Positions 1 through 6,376 of a stretch of 8,825 nucleotides of DNA are shown one piece after another; position 1 is the stretch's first letter, and the number at the start of each line of letters is the position of its first letter. The notes below the pieces were generated by a model. It worked only from the letters and a program-made list of their open reading frames with translations, had not been told where the DNA came from and searched no databases. The position numbers and the translations under genes are program-made. Location: positions 1-8,825 of the forward strand of contig CAJYKO010000113.1 in the NCBI GenBank assembly GCA_913775215.1. Reading direction: 5' to 3'. This DNA comes from an uncultured Devosia sp. GTDB taxonomy: Bacteria; Pseudomonadota; Alphaproteobacteria; Rhizobiales; Devosiaceae.

Positions 1-1
1 C

Positions 2-1255
2 ATTGTCACCGATATCATGCCGGTCGGCGATCCGGGTGTACCAGTCGTCGTCGTCAAGGATGTGCGCGCCTCCTATGCCCGCGCCGCTTCGCGCGTTTTC
101 TAACCGCAGCCGGAAATCGCCGTCGCCGTCACCGGTACCAATGGCAAGACTTCGGTCGCTTCCTTCGTGCGCCAGATATGGGACCATTCCGGTGTCCCTG
201 GCGCCAGCGTCGGCACGCTGGGCGTCCAGACAGCAACACGCACCATCGAAGGCGCGCTGACGACCCCCGACTCCCGCACGCTGCATCAGGCCCTTCGCGC
301 TCTCCGCGCTCAGGGCGTCGATCACGTCGCCGTTGAAGCCTCGAGCCATGGCCTCGACCAGCGCCGTCTCGACGGCATTCATTTCGAAGCGGTTGCCTTC
401 ACCAATCTCAGCCGCGACCATCTCGACTATCACAAGGACATGGACGAGTACCGCAACGCCAAGCTGCGGCTCTTCTCCGATCTCTTGGTCGATGGCGGCG
501 CGGCCATCGTCAATGTCGATGATCCTGAATACGAACCCTTCATGTTCGCTGCGCTCTCGAGCAACGCGACGCTGCTCACCGTCGGCCGGGAAGGGGCCTA
601 TATCGAGATCATGTCGATCAAGCCCGAGGGCTATGGTCAGCGCGTGCAGATTCGCCATATCGGCGAACTCGTCGATTTCCACCTCAACATTCCCGGCGAA
701 TTCCAGGTTTCGAATGCCCTGATCGCTGCGGCTCTCGCCATGTCGTCGGGTGTCGATAAGGCCGATGCCTTTGCCGCACTCCCCAAGCTCGTCGGCGCCG
801 TAGGCCGCCTTGAATTGGTGGCCGAGCACAATGGCGCAGCGATCTTCATCGACTATTCGCACAAGCCTGAAGCCCTGCGCACCGCGCTCAACACACTCCG
901 TCCCTATGTGAAGGGCAAGCTGCGCGTCGTCTTCGGTTGCGGCGGCGATCGTGACAAGGGCAAGCGCCCGCAAATGGGCGCCATCGCCAGCGAACTCGCC
1001 GATGAGGTCATCGTCACCGACGACAATCCGCGCACCGAGGACGCTGCTTCGATCCGCAAGCAGATCCTTGCCGAAGCCAAGGGCGCCAAGGAAATCGCCG
1101 ACCGCAAGACGGCAATCGAAACGGCGGTAAAATCGCTCCAGAAGGGCGACGTCCTGCTGATCGCCGGCAAAGGCCACGAGACCTACCAGATCATCGGCAC
1201 AACGAAGCACCATTTTTCGGACCACGAAGTCGTCGCCGAGGCGGTCAAGGGCTGA
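2..1255 (+). pseudogene. murE: UDP-N-acetylmuramoyl-L-alanyl-D-glutamate--2,6-diaminopimelate ligase (MurE), 5' end missing, interrupted by an in-frame stop
   Basis: MurE is the cytoplasmic ligase that adds meso-diaminopimelate to UDP-MurNAc-L-Ala-D-Glu using ATP. The reading frame is open from base 2. The first 33 residues look like the end of the MurE N-terminal domain (PVVVVKDVRASYARAASRVF). A TAA follows at 101-103, and the same frame continues with PQPEIAVAVTGTNGKTS to TGA at 1253-1255. Seen downstream: ATP P-loop GTNGKT (134-151), the lysine of NAKLRLF (461-463) that is carbamylated in this family, the meso-DAP signature DNPR (1022-1033), which marks a DAP rather than a lysine enzyme, and GKGHET (1166-1183). 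About 383 codons follow the stop, as expected for the central and C-terminal domains of a protein of about 480 residues. There is no frameshift: one codon is altered. The only in-frame start soon after the stop, GTG at 167, lies beyond the P-loop, so a restarted product could not bind ATP. Identity is certain; whether the stop is real or a sequence error cannot be told here. Confidence 0.93.
101..103 (+). other. In-frame TAA nonsense codon within murE
   Basis: The frame before it (2-100) and after it (104-1255) is the same and both parts read as MurE, so a single codon was changed to TAA. No ATG, GTG or TTG occurs in frame between 104 and 166, so re-initiation before the P-loop is unlikely. 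TAA is not reassigned in this genome: murF ends at its normal C-terminus with TAA at 2822-2824. Confidence 0.92.
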
Positions 1256-1260
1256 CGCGG

Positions 1261-1369
1261 ACTTCCACCTAACCTCCCCCTGGTAGGGGGAGGAATCAGC
1301 CGGTGGCCTCAGGCTTTGCGACAAGCACGATAAATCCCTCCCCCTACCAGGGGGAGGTTAGGTGGGGGT
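1261..1369. repeat. Paired inverted palindromes (REPIN-like intergenic repeat)
   Basis: Two arms, 1265-1293 and 1337-1365, are perfect 29-bp inverted copies separated by 43 bp. The match extends out to 1261 and 1369 with two mismatches. Each arm is itself a hairpin: CCTCCCCCT at 1273-1281, loop GGT, AGGGGGAGG at 1285-1293, and the mirror image in the other arm (1337-1345, loop ACC, 1349-1357). A GGTTAGGTGGGGG-type flank sits on the outer side of each unit. From memory, C-rich hairpins of this type with a TTAGGTGGGGGT tail are scattered between genes in many alphaproteobacterial genomes. The two-unit inverted arrangement is that of a REPIN. It fills most of the murE-murF gap. Copies elsewhere in the genome cannot be checked from one window. 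Confidence 0.88.
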
Positions 1370-1432
1370 GCCCATCGTCGAAATTACGCTATATACCGCC
1401 GCTATCGCTGCACCCCAATCGCAGAAGGCGTC

Positions 1433-2824
1433 ATGACCCAATCCCTCTTCACCCTGGACGCCATTCTCGCCGCTACGAATGGCCGCGCCGAATCTGTCAG
1501 TGCGAAATCAATCGATTCCATAACCATCGATTCCCGCGAGATTGGCCAGGATGCGCTGTTCGTCGCCATCAAGGGTGACCGCTTCGATGGTCATGATTTC
1601 GTCGACACCGCGCTCGCCAATGGCGCCGTCGCAGCTTTGGTTAGCCGCGGCAATGGGGCAGGGCGCATTCATGTGGCCGATCCCCTTGACGGCCTCGTCG
1701 ATCTTGCCCGCGCCGCTCGGGAACGGAGCCGCGCGCTGATCGTCGGCGTCACCGGCAGCGTCGGCAAAACGACCACGAAGGAAGCCCTTCGCATCGTCTT
1801 CGAAGCGGCCGGCCAGACCCATGCCTCGATCAAGAGCTTCAACAATCATTGGGGCGTGCCGCTGATGCTGGCGCGGATGCCGGAGGCGACTCAATTCGGC
1901 GTCTTCGAAATGGGTATGAACGCTCCGGACGAAATCCGCCCGCTCAGCCAGCTCGTTCGCCCGCATATCGCCGTCATCACCACCATCGCCCCGGCACACC
2001 TCGAAAAACTCGGCAGCATCGAAGCCATCGCCCAAGCCAAGGCCGAAATCTTCGAAGGGCTCGAACCCGGCGGCACCGCCGTCATCAATGCAGATCACCC
2101 GCAGATCGGTCTCCTCCTCGATGCCGCTAAGGCGGCCGGCGTCGGCAAGGTCGTCACCTTTGGCTTTTCGCGCGGCGTCGATTGGCAAATCCTTGAGGCG
2201 GAAACTGCCGGGGATCGTAGCTTTGCGACCGTCGTCAACGGCAACGAACGCTATCCCCTCGCGATCGGAATTGCTGGCCGGCACATGTTGAGCAATGCCA
2301 CCGCGGCCCTTGCCGTTGCCACGCTTGCCGGTGTGGACCCTAGCATTGCCCTCAAGGCCCTCGCTGGTTTTGGTCCGCAGCCCGGCCGCGGCCAACGCAT
2401 TCTGCTCGGCAATCCGGACAAGCCGCTGCTGCTGATCGACGAAAGCTACAATGCCAATACCGCCTCGATGACCGCCGCACTCGACGTGTTCGGAACCGTC
2501 TCTGTGCCCGGCGGCAAGAAGGTGGTGGTCCTCGGCGATATGCTCGAACTCGGCGAGGCCGGGCCGTCGCACCACGCGGGTCTTGCCGCTGCGGTCGCCG
2601 CCACTGCGCCGGATGCGGTCTATCTTGTGGGCGCAAACATGGCACATCTAGCCGATGCCCTCCCACAACACATCTTTTTCCGGCATTTCACAGGTGTGGA
2701 TGCGGCAATGCCGGAGCTTCTAGCCGCCCTTGCCTATGGGGACGCAGTTATGGTCAAAGGGTCGAACGGTGTCGGGCTTTCCCGCTTTGTCGCCGCGGTC
2801 AAGGACACGTTCCAACAGCGTTAA
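1433..2824 (+). CDS. murF: UDP-N-acetylmuramoyl-tripeptide--D-alanyl-D-alanine ligase (MurF)
   Basis: MurF is the last cytoplasmic Mur ligase: it joins D-Ala-D-Ala to UDP-MurNAc-tripeptide with ATP. The 463-residue product has the usual family length and three-domain order. The N-terminal UDP-substrate domain (about 1-95) includes TIDSREI near residue 31. The central ATPase has P-loop GSVGKT (108-113), SFNNHWGVP (135-143), EMGMN (159-163) and AKAEIF, whose Lys203 matches the carbamylated lysine of the family. The C-terminal domain has the DESYNAN motif (336-342), GRG (318-320) and GDMLELG. The start is ATG 1433, the first in frame, preceded by AGAAGG at 1423-1428, a rather close ribosome site. 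In many relatives murE and murF nearly touch; here a 177-bp gap with a palindromic repeat separates them. mraY follows after 26 bp, probably in the same transcript. No defect is seen. Confidence 0.97.
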   Translation: MTQSLFTLDAILAATNGRAESVSAKSIDSITIDSREIGQDALFVAIKGDRFDGHDFVDTALANGAVAALVSRGNGAGRIHVADPLDGLVDLARAARERSRALIVGVTGSVGKTTTKEALRIVFEAAGQTHASIKSFNNHWGVPLMLARMPEATQFGVFEMGMNAPDEIRPLSQLVRPHIAVITTIAPAHLEKLGSIEAIAQAKAEIFEGLEPGGTAVINADHPQIGLLLDAAKAAGVGKVVTFGFSRGVDWQILEAETAGDRSFATVVNGNERYPLAIGIAGRHMLSNATAALAVATLAGVDPSIALKALAGFGPQPGRGQRILLGNPDKPLLLIDESYNANTASMTAALDVFGTVSVPGGKKVVVLGDMLELGEAGPSHHAGLAAAVAATAPDAVYLVGANMAHLADALPQHIFFRHFTGVDAAMPELLAALAYGDAVMVKGSNGVGLSRFVAAVKDTFQQR

Positions 2825-2845
2825 GACGCTTCGACAGGATTCTAG

Positions 2846-2857
2846 AGAGCATGCTCT
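2846..2857. repeat. 12-bp perfect palindrome centred on the mraY start codon
   Basis: AGAGCATGCTCT reads the same on both strands and contains the mraY ATG at 2851-2853 in its middle. No strong Shine-Dalgarno sequence precedes mraY; the best candidates are CAGGA at 2835-2839 (11 bases away) and the AGAGAG inside and just before the palindrome. It could be chance, a protein site, or a dimerising RNA element. No function is claimed. Confidence 0.4.
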
Positions 2858-3936
2858 ATTTTCTCGGCCAGCTGGGTGACACCCTCGCCGCGTTCAACGT
2901 CTTCCGCTACATCACCTTCCGCACCGCGGGGGCCGTGATCACCGCGCTGTTCTTCGTTTTCATGTTCGGTCCTGGCATGATCGCGCTTCTGCGCCTCAAG
3001 CAGGGCCGCGGCCAACCGATCCGCGAGGATGGTCCGCAGGGCCATCTGCTGACCAAAAAAGGCACGCCCACCATGGGCGGCTTGATGATCCTTTCAGGCG
3101 CTGTCATCTCGACGCTGCTCTGGTCGAACCTCTCCAACGGCTATGTCTGGGTCGTGCTTTTCGTCACGATCGGCTTCGGCGCCATCGGCTTTTACGATGA
3201 CTATCTCAAGGTCAAGCGGATGAGCCACAAGGGCTTTGGCTCGCGCCAGCGCCTGCTCCTCGAAGCCGCCATCGGCTGTGTCGCAGCCTTTGCAATTTCC
3301 CAGCTCGCCTCGGGCGCCTATGGCACCTCGCTACAGTTTCCGTTTGTCAAAGACCTTGCGATAAATCTTGGATATTTCTACATTTTGTTCGGCGGTTTCG
3401 TCATGGTTGCGGCTGGCAATTCGGTGAACCTGACGGACGGCCTCGACGGTCTCGCTATCGTCCCCGTCATGGTCGCCGCGGCTTGTTTTGGCTTCATCGC
3501 CTATCTCGTTGGCTCGCAGAACTACGCCGATTACCTCTTCCTCAATCCTGTCCCCGGCACGGCCGAACTCGCCGTCGTCTGCGGCGCCCTGATCGGCGCG
3601 GGCCTCGGCTTTCTCTGGTTCAATGCCCCGCCGGCCCAGATTTTCATGGGCGATACCGGCTCGCTCGCCCTAGGCGGCGCGCTCGGCACCATTGCCGTCG
3701 CTACCAAGCACGAAATCGTCCTTGCCATCATCGGCGGCCTCTTCGTGCTCGAAGCCGTCTCGGTGATCGTACAGGTGACCTCATTCCGATTGACCGGCAA
3801 ACGCGTCTTCCGCATGGCGCCCATCCACCACCATTTCGAACATCTGGGCTGGACCGAAAGCCAAGTCGTCATCCGCTTCTGGATCATTTCATTCGTCCTG
3901 GCACTGATCGGTTTGTCGAGCCTGAAACTGCGCTGA
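2851..3936 (+). CDS. mraY: Phospho-N-acetylmuramoyl-pentapeptide-transferase (MraY)
   Basis: MraY is a polytopic inner-membrane enzyme that transfers phospho-MurNAc-pentapeptide from UDP to undecaprenyl phosphate, giving lipid I and UMP. The 361-residue product has the usual length and about ten hydrophobic segments. Family motifs are intact: KKGTPTMGG (69-77), the metal-associated aspartate pair in YDDY (Asp116-Asp117), NLTDGLDGL (193-201), GDTGSLALG (267-275, with the essential aspartate at 268) and the APIHHHFE loop with three histidines (326-328). ATG 2851 gives the expected N-terminus (MLYFLGQL) and lies 26 bp after murF, so co-transcription with murF is likely. In related clusters murD follows at once; here a non-coding stretch with a repeat follows instead. 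No missing residue or disruption is seen. Confidence 0.97.
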   Translation: MLYFLGQLGDTLAAFNVFRYITFRTAGAVITALFFVFMFGPGMIALLRLKQGRGQPIREDGPQGHLLTKKGTPTMGGLMILSGAVISTLLWSNLSNGYVWVVLFVTIGFGAIGFYDDYLKVKRMSHKGFGSRQRLLLEAAIGCVAAFAISQLASGAYGTSLQFPFVKDLAINLGYFYILFGGFVMVAAGNSVNLTDGLDGLAIVPVMVAAACFGFIAYLVGSQNYADYLFLNPVPGTAELAVVCGALIGAGLGFLWFNAPPAQIFMGDTGSLALGGALGTIAVATKHEIVLAIIGGLFVLEAVSVIVQVTSFRLTGKRVFRMAPIHHHFEHLGWTESQVVIRFWIISFVLALIGLSSLKLR

Positions 3937-3972
3937 GCTTTCCGCTTCAGACAGAGCCTTCCCACCCTCGAT

Positions 3973-4042
3973 TGTTACCCCGGCGAAGGCCGGGACCCAT
4001 CCTGAGAACTAAAGATGGATCCTCGCCTGCGTGGGGGTGACA
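3973..4042. repeat. Imperfect inverted repeat of a second intergenic palindrome family
   Basis: Arm 3973-4001 pairs with arm 4014-4042 at 22 of 29 positions around a 12-base spacer. The outer ends read TGTTACCCC and GGGGGTGACA; the inner ends read GACCCATC and GATGGATC. The left arm also forms its own hairpin, CCCGGC-GAAG-GCCGGG (3979-3994). From memory this resembles the common alphaproteobacterial intergenic element with GTCACCCC / CGGGACCCAT ends. It is distinct in sequence from the C-rich repeat between murE and murF. It lies 36 bp after mraY and could act as a 3' stem-loop that ends or protects that transcript, but no U-tract follows. Confidence 0.78.
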
Positions 4043-4222
4043 GCCGGTGCGAGGCAAGGCCATCACCGCTTCATGCCCCATCACGCCGCAGTGATCACCA
4101 AATTCCTCCACCCACTGAAACTTCTGCCTCCTCCTCTCGTACCTCCTCGTGACGATAGCAATCGTCCCCCCATTGCTCACGGGGCCCGGCGTGCATCCCG
4201 CGCGTCTCGGCCGTGTCCTAAC

Positions 4223-4228
4223 GAGGAG
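4223..4228 (+). promoter_or_regulatory. Strong ribosome-binding site that decides a TTG start
   Basis: GAGGAG lies seven bases before TTG 4236, ideal spacing, and translation from there begins directly with a signal peptide. The upstream in-frame GTG at 4149 has no comparable site and would put a long proline- and arginine-rich extension before the signal peptide. Confidence 0.8.
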
Positions 4229-4235
4229 ACTTCAA

Positions 4236-5027
4236 TTGCCTGCTACCGCCCGCATTTCTGTTGTTGCCGCCCTTGCTCTCGCAACGTCCGGCCTCGCCCT
4301 CGGCGCCGCTCAGGCCGCCACAGCCATCGCGCTTGTCGATGGCACCAAGCTCGTTACCTTTGACACCGAAACGCGCGCGGTCAGCGCAACGGTTGATGTA
4401 ACTGGCACGGACGGCCTCGCCGGCATCGACCAGCGCCCGGCCGATAAACTGCTCTACGGCGTCACCCTTGCCGGTGAGGTTGTCACGATCGATCCAGCAA
4501 CCGGCGCTGCGACCACCAAGTCGACGCTTTCCGAGAAGCTCCCGAGCTATGAAGGCGCGATCGTGGACTTCAACCCGATGGCCGATCGCCTCCGCCTGAT
4601 GGGCGCCGATGGCACTAATCATCGCGTCAATGTCGATGATGGCGCCGTGACCGTCGATGGCTCGCTCGCCTTTGAAGAAGGCGACATGCATGCGGGCGAA
4701 ACCCCTGCCATCGTCGCAGCGGCTTACACCAACTCGTTCGGTAAGCCTGAAGCGACCGCGATGTATGATATCGATGCGACCATCGTCGCGCTGATCCAGC
4801 AGACCAAGCCAAATGACGGCACGCTTGCGGCTATTGGCAAGCTTGGCGTGGACGGCGGGTCTTCCTACGCGTTCGATATTCACGCGACCGAAGACCTGAC
4901 CAACACCGCTTACCTCGTGATCGGCAGCACGCTCTACACGGTCGATCTTGAGACCGGCGCTGCCACCGAGCAGGGTGCGATTGAAGGCGTTGACGGCACC
5001 ATTTCCGATATCGCCGTCTGGAACTGA
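4236..5027 (+). CDS. Secreted DUF4394 domain-containing protein
   Basis: The product is 263 residues from the TTG at 4236. It starts with a Sec-type signal peptide: Arg6, a hydrophobic core at about 7-24, and a likely AQA|A cut after residue 27. The mature part, about 236 residues and acidic, should be periplasmic or outside the cell. It matches my memory of the DUF4394 family: a beta-rich, propeller-like fold in which short segments of the type LYTVDLETGAAT recur, with the core DFNPMADRLRLMG (111-123), TNHRVNVDDGAVTVDG (127-142), AAYTNS, YDID and PNDGTLAAIGKLG. The function of the family is unknown and no catalytic residues can be named. The gene lies between mraY and ftsW, where murD normally is, and has its own terminator just downstream, so it is probably an independent unit with no proven link to wall synthesis. 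Base composition resembles its neighbours. Confidence 0.9.
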   Translation: MPATARISVVAALALATSGLALGAAQAATAIALVDGTKLVTFDTETRAVSATVDVTGTDGLAGIDQRPADKLLYGVTLAGEVVTIDPATGAATTKSTLSEKLPSYEGAIVDFNPMADRLRLMGADGTNHRVNVDDGAVTVDGSLAFEEGDMHAGETPAIVAAAYTNSFGKPEATAMYDIDATIVALIQQTKPNDGTLAAIGKLGVDGGSSYAFDIHATEDLTNTAYLVIGSTLYTVDLETGAATEQGAIEGVDGTISDIAVWN

Positions 5028-5079
5028 TCTTGCCGGATGGAGGGCTGACCCTCCCGACAGTCCTCCGCTGGCTTCTGAG

Positions 5080-5105
5080 AGAGGCGACCTTCGGGTCGCC
5101 TCTTT
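5080..5105 (+). terminator. Intrinsic (Rho-independent) terminator with a TTCG tetraloop
   Basis: AGAGGCGACC (5080-5089) and GGTCGCCTCT (5094-5103) form a perfect 10-bp stem closed by the very stable TTCG loop (5090-5093), followed by a short T run (5103-5105). It begins 52 bases after the DUF4394 stop. The T run is short, so some read-through into ftsW is possible, but the hairpin itself is unambiguous. Confidence 0.85.
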
Positions 5106-5209
5106 CATATTCGGTGTTCTGACTCGCAAAACGCGAGACCCTTACCAAATCGGTAACCACCGCTCGGTACAATTAGACTCAGTCTGTATCGAGTACGTGA
5201 CCCCAGCAC
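5106..5209 (+). promoter_or_regulatory. Leader of ftsW with probable promoter and small dyads
   Basis: Because a terminator lies just upstream, ftsW-murG-murC need a promoter here unless read-through suffices. The best -10-like hexamer is TACAAT at 5168-5173; no good -35 is visible 16-18 bases upstream. Three short dyads occur in a row: CTCGC-5-GCGAG (5123-5137), TTACC-5-GGTAA (5142-5156) and AGACT-C-AGTCT (5175-5185), the last directly after the -10 candidate. The promoter is inferred mainly from layout and the exact site is uncertain. Confidence 0.35.
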
Positions 5210-6376
5210 ATGATGTTTTCCCGCGCTGAAAAGACGCCCCTGGCCGAGTGGTGGTGGTCGATTGACCGCGAATTGCTCAGCGGACTGATCCTGCTCCTCA
5301 TCTGCGGCCTCGTGCTGTCCCTTGCAGCAAGCCCTCCGGTCGCCGAGCGCATCGGGCTCAATGAGTGGCACTTCGTCATTCGCCACGCCATGTTCTGTGC
5401 GCTAGCGGTCCCCGTCATGCTCGCGACGTCGTTGCTCAGCCATCGCCAGGCGCGCTTTGCCGCTCTCGGCACGCTGGTCGTCATGACGCTGCTGCTCTAC
5501 GCGACCCTGCGCTTCGGTACCGAAGTGAAGGGCGCGCGGCGCTGGGTAACCTTTGCCGGCCAGTCGGTGCAGCCATCCGAATTCGTCAAACCGGCCTTTG
5601 CCATCATCGGCGCCTGGCTATTTTCCGAATACATGATCCATCGCAACGTGCCGGGTCGCCTCATCGCGACCGGGATCATGCTCGTCATCGTCTGCGGCCT
5701 GCTGCTGCAGCCTGACATCGGTCAGACCGCGCTGATCCTTGCCACCTGGGCAGTGCTCCTCTTCCTTTCGGGCATTTCCTGGTGGGTCATTTTCGGCCTA
5801 GCCGGTGCTGCTGGCGGCCTCCTTTTCGGCGCCTATATCTTCTTCCCGCACTTCGCGCGCCGTATCGATACGTTCCTCAATCCCGAGGGTGGCGGCAATA
5901 CGTACCAGATCGACCGCGCGCTGCAGTCCGTCGCCGAAGGCGGCTGGTTCGGTCGCGGCCCGGGTGAGTCGATCGCCAAGAAGCTGATCCCCGACGCCCA
6001 TGCCGACTATGTCTTCTCCGCCGCTGCCGGTGAGTACGGCATCCTGTTCTGCATGGCTTTGGTCGGGCTCATCTGTTTCATCGTGCTGCGCGCCATGATG
6101 GGCGCGCAGCGTCAGCAAAGCCTTTTTGCACGCCTTGCTGCGTCCACACTCGCCATTCAGTTTGCCATGCAATCAGGCATCAACCTGTCGGTGAATCTCA
6201 ATCTGATTCCCCCCAAGGGCATGACGCTGCCTTTCGTGTCTTATGGCGGCACCTCAATGCTTGCCGTTGCCTTTGGCATGGGGTTGATGCTGGCCATGAC
6301 GAGAACCAAGCCCGAGGAGCGCATGACCACAGGCCTTCCATCCTACCGCAGCGCCGTGGTCGCGCCGGCCGAATGA
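5210..6376 (+). CDS. ftsW: Septal peptidoglycan glycosyltransferase of the SEDS family (FtsW)
   Basis: FtsW is the inner-membrane SEDS polymerase of the divisome that links lipid II into glycan strands together with FtsI. The 388-residue product has about ten membrane segments. Family motifs seen: GARRWV (108-113), QPSEF (121-125), PDIGQ (168-172), the extracellular loop PDAHADYVF with Asp266 matching the proposed catalytic aspartate (Asp297 of E. coli FtsW), and PPKGMTLPFVSYGGTS (334-349). A cytoplasmic N-terminus with EWWWSIDRE precedes the first membrane segment. ATG 5210 and ATG 5213 are adjacent and neither has a clear Shine-Dalgarno sequence, so the start could be one codon later. The stop TGA overlaps the murG ATG (ATGA), which indicates translational coupling. 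After Asp266 the sequence reads GEYG where many FtsW proteins have EE. RodA is the alternative SEDS member, but this position in the cluster supports FtsW. Confidence 0.95.
   Translation: MMFSRAEKTPLAEWWWSIDRELLSGLILLLICGLVLSLAASPPVAERIGLNEWHFVIRHAMFCALAVPVMLATSLLSHRQARFAALGTLVVMTLLLYATLRFGTEVKGARRWVTFAGQSVQPSEFVKPAFAIIGAWLFSEYMIHRNVPGRLIATGIMLVIVCGLLLQPDIGQTALILATWAVLLFLSGISWWVIFGLAGAAGGLLFGAYIFFPHFARRIDTFLNPEGGGNTYQIDRALQSVAEGGWFGRGPGESIAKKLIPDAHADYVFSAAAGEYGILFCMALVGLICFIVLRAMMGAQRQQSLFARLAASTLAIQFAMQSGINLSVNLNLIPPKGMTLPFVSYGGTSMLAVAFGMGLMLAMTRTKPEERMTTGLPSYRSAVVAPAE

Larger units (their letters stand above)
3937..4235. other. Non-coding stretch between mraY and the DUF4394 gene, where murD is expected
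   Basis: These 299 bases hold the inverted repeat at 3973-4042 and the ribosome site just before the TTG start. The rest (about 4043-4220) shows no convincing gene, no recognisable murD remnant in any frame (no GxxGxG N-terminal motif, no Mur-ligase P-loop), and no promoter I can defend. A pyrimidine-rich patch lies at about 4125-4148. The promoter of the DUF4394 gene presumably lies here, or the gene is read through from mraY. Confidence 0.7.

Noticed and set aside
2..103. Genetic code change or programmed read-through to explain the TAA in murE
   Set aside because: murF ends with TAA exactly where MurF proteins end, so TAA is a stop here, and no recoding signal is apparent around 101-103.
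1390..1395. TATATA as a -10 element of a murF promoter
   Set aside because: It is AT-rich in a GC-rich region and 38 bases before murF, but I see no acceptable -35 at the right distance. It is possible but not supported.
1303..1578. Plus-strand open frame of 91 codons across the repeat and the start of murF
   Set aside because: It begins inside the palindromic repeat and overlaps murF in another frame; its product looks like translated repeat.
1508..2647. 379-codon minus-strand open frame opposite murF
   Set aside because: It lies entirely within murF, which has all its motifs; the antisense product shows no recognisable family.
3937..4235. A degraded murD remnant
   Set aside because: I read all frames for Mur-ligase motifs and for the usual MurD N-terminus and found none. 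The stretch is also far too short.
4218..5129. 303-codon minus-strand open frame opposite the DUF4394 gene
   Set aside because: The plus-strand gene has a signal peptide, ribosome site, family motifs and a terminator. The antisense frame even runs through the terminator stem.
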